Positions 15,122 through 19,816 of a DNA stretch of 19,816 nt are shown here, piece after piece. The notes beneath the pieces were generated by a model. The model made no database searches. It worked only from the letters and a program-made list of their open reading frames with translations, and was not told the DNA's origin. The stretch is from contig JAHCKF010000023.1 of the NCBI GenBank assembly GCA_026125925.1, positions 1 to 19,816 of the forward strand, read 5' to 3'. This DNA is from Pseudolabrys sp. Lineage in GTDB: Bacteria; Pseudomonadota; Alphaproteobacteria; Rhizobiales; Xanthobacteraceae. The position numbers and the translations under genes were made by a program. Each line of letters begins with the position of its first letter. Positions within the stretch are counted from its first letter, which is position 1.

Positions 15122-16756
15122 TCAGGCCGCCTTGCGAACGCGGCCTGCGGAGGTGGGCCGCTTCTGCACCGCCCGCGTGGCCGTGCCTTCCGCCGAAGAG
15201 GCGGAATGGCCGAGCTTGAACACCTCGAGGGCCTGCATCAGCTTGTTGCTGCGCTGTCCCAAATTGTCGGTGGCGGCCGCGGCTTCCTGAACCTGGGCGG
15301 CATTCTGCTGCGTCACCTGATCCATCTGCATGACCGCATCGTTGACCTGAGCGATGCCGGTGCTCTGTTCGTTCGAGGCATTGGCAATATCGGCCATCAA
15401 GCCGGTCATCCGCCCGACCGCGGTGACGATTTCTTCCATGGCCGTGCCGGCATTGTTGGCGAGCACGGTGCCCTGCTTGACCTTGGCAACCGATGTCTCG
15501 ATCAACTGGCGGATGTCGGTCGCCGCCGCCGCCGAACGCTGCGCCAGGCTGCGCACTTCGGTGGCGACCACGGCAAAGCCGCGCCCGGCCTCGCCGGCGC
15601 GGGCCGCTTCGACCGCCGCGTTCAGCGCCAGCAGATTGGTCTGATAGGCGATGCCGTTGATGATGCCGACGATGTCGGCGATCTTGTTGGAGGAGTCGCT
15701 TATCTCGGCGATGGTGGAGACGACGTCGCCGACGATGGCGCTGCCTTTTTCCGCCAGTTGCTGGGCAGCACCAGCGAATTGGTCGCCGTTGCGGGAATTG
15801 TCGGCGTTCTGCTTCACCGCGGAGGTCAGTTCTTCCATGCTCGCGGCGGTCTGCTCCAGGGCGGCGGCCTGAGAATCGGTGCGCTCCGAAAGGTCATGGT
15901 TGCCACCGGCGAGTTGGCCGGTCGCCGCCAGGATATCGTTGAAATTGTTGCGGATGTCGCCGACGATCGAATGCAGGTTGGTATTGAGCTGCATCGTCGC
16001 ACGCAGCAGTTGTCCGATCTCGTCGGTGCGCGTCGTCGCGATCTGACTCGTGAGATCGCCGCCGGCCATGCGTTGCGCGGCACGAACCACTTCCTTGATC
16101 GGGCCGAGGATGTTGTGTTCGAGATAGAACCAGACCGAGCTGGCGAGAACAAAGGCCAATCCGGCGGCCGCACTCACCCACCACGGCAGACTTTGCGCGA
16201 CGGTCACCCCGCCGACGATGGCGATCGACGCCAGCAGCATCGCCATGATGACACGTGTGCGCGCGGCCATCGAATAGCGCTGGATGAACGAGCCGGTGGT
16301 AAAGGACGACAAGACCGGCTGTCCCTGGCACAATTTGACGCTGCCGGGTTTGGCGCGCTCCTGCGCATAGAGCTTGGTAGCGACGTCGACCTGCTCCCGC
16401 GTCGGCTTGGTGCGGACCGACATGTAACCGACCGCCTTGCCGTTCTCGATCACCGGAGTGACGTTGGCCATCACCCAATAATACTCGCCGTTCTTGCGAC
16501 GGTTCTTGACCATGCCGCGCCAGGGCAGGCCGGCCCTGATCGTGCCCCACAGATCCTTGAACGCGCTCGCCGGCATATCGGGATGACGCAGGATATTCTG
16601 CGGTGCGCCGATCAGTTCCGGTTCCGTAAAGCCGCTGACCTCGATGAAGTAGGTATTGGCGTAGGTAATTGTACCGTGCAGGTCGGTCGTCGAGACGATG
16701 GTCTTGCCGTCGGTCAAAGGAAATTCGACGTCAACAATCGGTGTATTCAAGCGCAT
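15122..16756 (-). CDS. Aer-like PAS-domain methyl-accepting chemotaxis protein
   Basis: A 544-residue energy- or redox-taxis receptor. The N-terminal PAS domain (about 8-120) carries the Aer-type sequence [47 protein letters not shown] and GYMSVRTKP, which in Aer surrounds FAD. Two close membrane segments follow (about 168-187 and 192-212), then a HAMP-like region (about 213-265). The signalling domain has the invariant hairpin tip [21 protein letters not shown] (369-389) and [18 protein letters not shown]. No CheB/CheR-binding pentapeptide is seen at the C-terminus. No che or fla genes are near, so it is an orphan receptor. An open frame continues upstream to 17116, but its extra part has no domain and overlaps the divergent gene. 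ATG 16756 gives the normal Aer-type start, though its ribosome site is weak. Confidence 0.9.
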   Translation of the reverse strand: MRLNTPIVDVEFPLTDGKTIVSTTDLHGTITYANTYFIEVSGFTEPELIGAPQNILRHPDMPASAFKDLWGTIRAGLPWRGMVKNRRKNGEYYWVMANVTPVIENGKAVGYMSVRTKPTREQVDVATKLYAQERAKPGSVKLCQGQPVLSSFTTGSFIQRYSMAARTRVIMAMLLASIAIVGGVTVAQSLPWWVSAAAGLAFVLASSVWFYLEHNILGPIKEVVRAAQRMAGGDLTSQIATTRTDEIGQLLRATMQLNTNLHSIVGDIRNNFNDILAATGQLAGGNHDLSERTDSQAAALEQTAASMEELTSAVKQNADNSRNGDQFAGAAQQLAEKGSAIVGDVVSTIAEISDSSNKIADIVGIINGIAYQTNLLALNAAVEAARAGEAGRGFAVVATEVRSLAQRSAAAATDIRQLIETSVAKVKQGTVLANNAGTAMEEIVTAVGRMTGLMADIANASNEQSTGIAQVNDAVMQMDQVTQQNAAQVQEAAAATDNLGQRSNKLMQALEVFKLGHSASSAEGTATRAVQKRPTSAGRVRKAA

Positions 16757-16976
16757 GGTAAGAGATCTCGACAGCAGCTTTGATGATGATTTCGATTCGA
16801 GAGTGTGTAATCGACAGGTAAAAATATTATGCGCGCATGATCTATGCTGCGCGGAACCGCCTCCGGAATAATACGTAGTAGAAAGCGAAAAAGAATAAGA
16901 GAGCCCGCTACCGCCGACTTCACGCGCGACGGTATTGCTCCTATCTAAGGCGAGCTGCCTATGGAGGGACGTATCC
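16757..16976. promoter_or_regulatory. AT-rich divergent promoter region (chemoreceptor / CreA-like gene)
   Basis: A 220-base gap between divergent genes that is clearly AT-richer than its surroundings (for example 16819-16830 and 16865-16904). On the + strand GGAAC (16853-16857), 16 bases and CGTA (16874-16877) differ from the EcfG consensus only in the last base and point at the CreA-like gene. No convincing chemoreceptor promoter could be defined. Confidence 0.5.
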
Positions 16977-17492
16977 TTGCATCGTTTCATTGTCGTTGCT
17001 GTCGCACTGTTCCTGGCGCTCGGCGGTAATTCGTCGCTGGCCGCCGAACAGCCGGACCTGATCTTCAAGAAATCGACCGTGTTCAAGTGGCTGACGCCGA
17101 ACGACAAGCTCGCCACCTACGGTCTCGACGACCCGGAGGTCGAGGGCGTGGCCTGTCACTTCACCGTGCCGGAGCGCGGCGGCTTCAAGGGCTGGATCGG
17201 CGTCGCCGAGGAAGTCTCGGACATTTCGCTCGCCTGCCGGCAGATCGGCCCGATCAAGTTCAAGGCCAAGTTCGAGCAGGGCGAGGACGTGTTCCGACAG
17301 CGCCGCTCGCTGTTCTTCAAGAAGATGCAGATCGTCCGCGGCTGTGACGCCAAGCGCAATGTGCTGGTCTACATGGTCTACAGCGACCGCATCATCGAGG
17401 GTTCGCCGAAGAACTCGACCTCGTCGGTGCCGATCATGCCCTGGGGCGGGCAGGGCGACGTCGCCAAGTGTGGGGACTGGGTGGAGAAATAG
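16977..17492 (+). CDS. creA: CreA family periplasmic protein
   Basis: A 171-residue protein of the CreA family (E. coli CreA is 157 residues). The function is poorly known; the old link to catabolite regulation comes only from the neighbouring creBCD genes in E. coli, which are absent here. Residues 1-22 are a signal peptide ([16 protein letters not shown], cleavage near LAA-EQP). Family stretches are [66 protein letters not shown] and the signature [23 protein letters not shown]. The start is probably TTG 16977. GGAGGG (16963-16968) lies eight bases before it and the signal peptide begins there; an in-frame start at 16935 would put 14 polar residues ahead of the signal. It is divergent from the Aer-like receptor. 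Confidence 0.87.
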   Translation: MHRFIVVAVALFLALGGNSSLAAEQPDLIFKKSTVFKWLTPNDKLATYGLDDPEVEGVACHFTVPERGGFKGWIGVAEEVSDISLACRQIGPIKFKAKFEQGEDVFRQRRSLFFKKMQIVRGCDAKRNVLVYMVYSDRIIEGSPKNSTSSVPIMPWGGQGDVAKCGDWVEK

Positions 17493-17569
17493 GCTCGATG
17501 TGGCGGTGCGGCCCGGTATTGGGCTAAGTTCCGTCAGCCGAGGCCCGAACCCGCCCCAGGAGAATTGCC

Positions 17570-18169
17570 ATGCCGACCGATCTGCCGCCCCCGCAGGAAA
17601 ACAGCGATGTCGCCGCCATGCAACGCGCGGTGGTCAAGGCGCTCCATGAACACTGGAAGCTCTATCTGGCCGAGGGCATCGCCCTTCTCGTCCTCGGCGC
17701 CATCGCCATCCTGATCCCGCCGCTGGCGACGCTGGCGGTGACCATCCTGTTCGGCTGGCTGTTCCTGGTCAGCGGCATTATCGGCCTGATCACGACCTTC
17801 TGGATGCGCAACGCGCCGGGCTTCTGGTGGGCGCTGGTATCGGCGGCGCTGGCGATCCTGGCCGGCGGCTGGCTGCTGGCGCAGCCGATCGCCGGCGCGC
17901 TGTCGCTGACCTTGATCCTGATCGCCTTCTTCATGATCGAGGGCATCGCCTCGATCTTTTTCTCGCTCGACCACCGCCGCGAACTGTCCGGCCAGTGGGG
18001 CTGGATGCTGGCGAGCGGCGCCGTCGATCTGGTGCTCGCCGCCATGCTGCTGATGGGCCTGCCGTCGACGGCGGTCTGGGCGCTCGGCCTGCTGGTCGGC
18101 ATCAACATGGTGTTCGGCGGCATCGCGCTGATCGCCATGGCGCTGCATGCGCGCAAGGAAGCGCTGTAG
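17570..18169 (+). CDS. HdeD-family membrane protein (DUF308)
   Basis: A 199-residue protein with six membrane helices in three repeated two-helix units, each with short Gly-rich turns: LAEGIALLVLGAIAILIPP, LAVTILFGWLFLVSGIIGLIT, FWWALVSAALAILAGGWLL and on to GLLVGINMVFGGIALIAMA. This is the layout of E. coli HdeD, an inner-membrane protein linked to acid resistance at high cell density. In most bacteria its mechanism is unknown. AGGAG seven bases before ATG 17570 supports the start. It follows the CreA-like gene by 77 bases on the same strand and may be cotranscribed with it. Its stop lies only three bases from the stop of the convergent hydrolase, with no hairpin between, so read-through into antisense RNA is possible. 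The acid-stress role is by family only. Confidence 0.85.
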   Translation: MPTDLPPPQENSDVAAMQRAVVKALHEHWKLYLAEGIALLVLGAIAILIPPLATLAVTILFGWLFLVSGIIGLITTFWMRNAPGFWWALVSAALAILAGGWLLAQPIAGALSLTLILIAFFMIEGIASIFFSLDHRRELSGQWGWMLASGAVDLVLAAMLLMGLPSTAVWALGLLVGINMVFGGIALIAMALHARKEAL

Positions 18170-18172
18170 CGC

Positions 18173-19438
18173 CTAGCCCAATTTCTCCGCCAGCTTGCGG
18201 TCGTAGTCGAGCACGGCCTGCAGCAGCACCTGCGCGCCGGCGGCGCATTGCTCCTTGCTCGAATATTCCGCCTCGTTGTGACTGATGCCGTCCTTGCACG
18301 GCACGAAGATCATGGTCGTCGGCGCGACGCGGGACACATAGACGGAGTCGTGACCGGCGCCCGACATCAGATCCTCGGTCACGAAGCCGCAGGCCGCGGC
18401 GGCGGCGCGCACCGAGGCGATGCATTGCGGGTCGAAATGCACCGCCGGCTGGGCGAGGATGTTCTTCACGGCGACCTCGAGGCCATGCGCAGCGCCGATG
18501 GCCTGCGCTTCCGCGGCGATCTCCTCCGCCATCCGGTCGAGCACGTCCTCGCGCGGATCGCGCAGATCGATGGTGAGGAACACCTCGCCCGGGATGACAT
18601 TGGGCGAGCCGGGCTTGACCTCGAGCAGGCCGACCGTGCCGACGGCGCCCGGATGGCGGTGCGCGGCGGCGTTGACGGCCTGCACCAGCTTGGAAGCGCC
18701 CAGCAGCGCGTCGTGGCGGCGCTGCATCGGCGTGGTGCCGGCGTGGCTGTCCTGGCCGATCAACGTCGCCTCGTACCAGCGGATCGCTTGCACGCCGGTG
18801 ACGACGCCGATGTCCTTGTTACCGGCCTCGAGCTTGGGGCCCTGCTCGATATGCACCTCGAAGAACGCCGACAGCGGATGCTCGCCGCAGCGTTCCGGCC
18901 CGCGATAGCCGATGCCGTCGAGCGCCTCGCCGAAGCTGACGCCGCTCCGGTCGGTGCGCGCCTGCGCCCAGTCGCGGTCGAAGGCGCCGCCGAACACGCC
19001 GGAGGCGATCATCGCCGGGGTGAAGCGCGAGCCTTCCTCGTTGGTCCAGTTGACGACCTCGATCGGCGCGAAGGTCTCGTAGCCGGCGCGGTGCAGGGTG
19101 CGCAGCGCCTCGAGCGCGGCGAGCACGCCGAGCGTGCCGTCGAACTTGCCGCCGGTCGGCTGGGTGTCGAGATGGCTGCCCATGGCGATCGGCGCGATGT
19201 CGTTACGCTGCCCGGGACGACGCGCGAACATCGCGCCCATGTCGTCGATGGTGACGGTGCAGCCGAGACTCTCCGCGGCCGCCTTGAACCAGTCGCGCAC
19301 CTGGCGGTCGAGGTCGGTGAGGGTGAGGCGGCAGATGCCGCCTTTCGGAGTGCCACCGATTTTGGCGGTCTCCATGAGGTCGTCCCACAAGCGCTCGGGA
19401 TCGATGCGGAGGTTGGTCGCGGCGGGTTTGCTCATCAT
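18173..19438 (-). CDS. M20-family Zn-dependent amidohydrolase (N-carbamoyl-amino acid hydrolase / allantoate amidohydrolase type)
   Basis: A 421-residue cytosolic metallo-hydrolase of the HyuC/AllC/beta-ureidopropionase group, which removes carbamoyl or ureido groups with two metal ions. Metal-binding motifs are GSHLDTQPTGGKFDG (His89 and Asp100 as likely ligands), WTNEEGSRF (Glu134/135), FEVHIEQGP and, near the end, GISHNEAEYSS. The lid and dimerisation domain has QDSHAGTTPMQRRHDA and GSPNVIPGEV. Exact substrate (carbamoyl-amino acid, allantoate or ureidopropionate) cannot be told from the motifs. Starts at GTG 19444, ATG 19438 and ATG 19435 are all possible; 19438 is a compromise with a weak GAG before it. 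The cyclase-family gene ends 24 bases upstream on the same strand, so the two form an operon and probably act in one degradation route. Confidence 0.87.
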   Translation of the reverse strand: MMSKPAATNLRIDPERLWDDLMETAKIGGTPKGGICRLTLTDLDRQVRDWFKAAAESLGCTVTIDDMGAMFARRPGQRNDIAPIAMGSHLDTQPTGGKFDGTLGVLAALEALRTLHRAGYETFAPIEVVNWTNEEGSRFTPAMIASGVFGGAFDRDWAQARTDRSGVSFGEALDGIGYRGPERCGEHPLSAFFEVHIEQGPKLEAGNKDIGVVTGVQAIRWYEATLIGQDSHAGTTPMQRRHDALLGASKLVQAVNAAAHRHPGAVGTVGLLEVKPGSPNVIPGEVFLTIDLRDPREDVLDRMAEEIAAEAQAIGAAHGLEVAVKNILAQPAVHFDPQCIASVRAAAAACGFVTEDLMSGAGHDSVYVSRVAPTTMIFVPCKDGISHNEAEYSSKEQCAAGAQVLLQAVLDYDRKLAEKLG

Positions 19439-19462
19439 GGTCACTCGGCTTGCTGCGGCGCT

Positions 19463-19816
19463 CTAATCGATGATCGCCACGGCGCGGGTCCAGCCGGCCG
19501 AGCCGCCGCGCACCTTGACCGGGAAGCAGCTCACGGTGAAGCCGGTCGCCGGCAGGCTCTCGAGATTGTGCAGCTTCTCGATGTGGCAATAGCCGATTTC
19601 GCGGCCGGCGCGATGGCCTTCCCAGATGATCGACGGGTCGCGCGTCTCGGCATATTTCTTCATCGTGAAGAAGAACGGCGCGTCCCAGCTCCAGCCGTCC
19701 GTTCCGGTGACGCGAACGCCGCGCTCCAAAAGGTACATCGTCGCCTCGCGGCCCATGCCGCAGCCCTTCATCACATAGTCCGGCTGGCCATAGGCGAGGC
19801 CCGCGGCGGTGTTCAC
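19463..19816 (-). CDS. cyclase-family protein (kynurenine formamidase-like), C-terminal part
   Basis: Only the last 118 or so residues lie in the window; the frame is open at the edge, so the true start is beyond 19816. Recognised stretches are GCGMGREATMYLLERGVRVTGTDGWSWDAPF, GREIGYCHIEKLHNLESLP and the closing FPVKVRGGSAGWTRAVAI, all typical of the PF04199 cyclase family. That family contains bacterial kynurenine formamidase and isatin hydrolase, metal-dependent enzymes that open cyclic amides or cleave formamides. The metal-binding HxGTHxD motif lies in the missing N-terminal part, so activity cannot be judged here. It precedes the M20 amidohydrolase by 24 bases in the same operon. Ring or amide opening followed by carbamoyl removal is an attractive but unproven joint role. 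Confidence 0.82.
   Translation of the reverse strand: MNTAAGLAYGQPDYVMKGCGMGREATMYLLERGVRVTGTDGWSWDAPFFFTMKKYAETRDPSIIWEGHRAGREIGYCHIEKLHNLESLPATGFTVSCFPVKVRGGSAGWTRAVAIID

Noticed and set aside
15071..16783. 570-codon open frame opposite the chemoreceptor
   Set aside because: It is the mirror of a well-conserved signalling domain and has no independent evidence of coding.
16757..17116. N-terminal extension of the chemoreceptor to 17116
   Set aside because: The added 120 residues have no domain, overlap the divergent CreA-like gene and cross the AT-rich promoter region; Aer-type proteins begin near ATG 16756.

Overview
The window is high-GC chromosomal DNA with the gene style of an alphaproteobacterium, most likely in Hyphomicrobiales (Bradyrhizobium, Pseudolabrys or Xanthobacteraceae-like). 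I base this on the protein types (fused DctQM TRAP permease, DUF486 transporter, alpha-type aspartate aminotransferase, winged-helix/hydrolase fusion), on palindromic intergenic elements typical of that order, and on a match to the promoter consensus of the alphaproteobacterial general stress sigma factor EcfG. I see no rRNA, tRNA, CRISPR array, integrase, transposase or phage genes. The genus is inference.

Layout. Positions 1-2000 hold the 3' end of a small DMT-type membrane protein (+), a nested palindrome, a secreted PQQ-type sugar dehydrogenase (-) and a small membrane protein (-). Positions 2000-4130 hold a hairpin-rich intergenic stretch, a tiny secreted protein (+), a convergent terminator-like hairpin, a glutathione S-transferase (-) and another gene-free stretch. 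Positions 4131-5406 carry an aspartate aminotransferase closed by a textbook intrinsic terminator. Positions 5421-6435 hold a two-gene membrane operon resembling E. coli yqjD-yqjE, preceded by an exact GGAAC-N16-CGTT motif. A small basic protein (-) then overlaps the end of that operon, and divergent from it is a winged-helix/alpha-beta-hydrolase fusion.

Positions 8205-10280 encode an elongation-factor-G-like GTPase whose G3 motif is DCPGS instead of the usual DxPGH. A small membrane protein, the Tat-exported molybdenum protein MsrP and a TRAP transporter (DctP plus fused DctQM) follow on the + strand to 15048, with a strong hairpin between the two TRAP genes. An Aer-like PAS chemoreceptor (-) and a CreA-family periplasmic protein (+) are divergent across an AT-rich promoter region. 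An HdeD-type membrane protein (+) converges on a minus-strand operon of a cyclase-family enzyme (cut by the window end) and an M20 amidohydrolase.

How the genes fit together. There is no single long pathway. Themes are envelope and stress maintenance (yqjDE-like pair, HdeD, MsrP, perhaps CreA), uptake of organic acids (TRAP), energy or redox taxis (Aer-like receptor) and amide or carbamoyl hydrolysis (cyclase plus M20 enzyme). I found no convincing wholly new system. The points most worth following are the EcfG-type promoter before the yqjDE-like pair, the unusual G-domain of the EF-G-like protein, and the hairpins in and around the TRAP operon.
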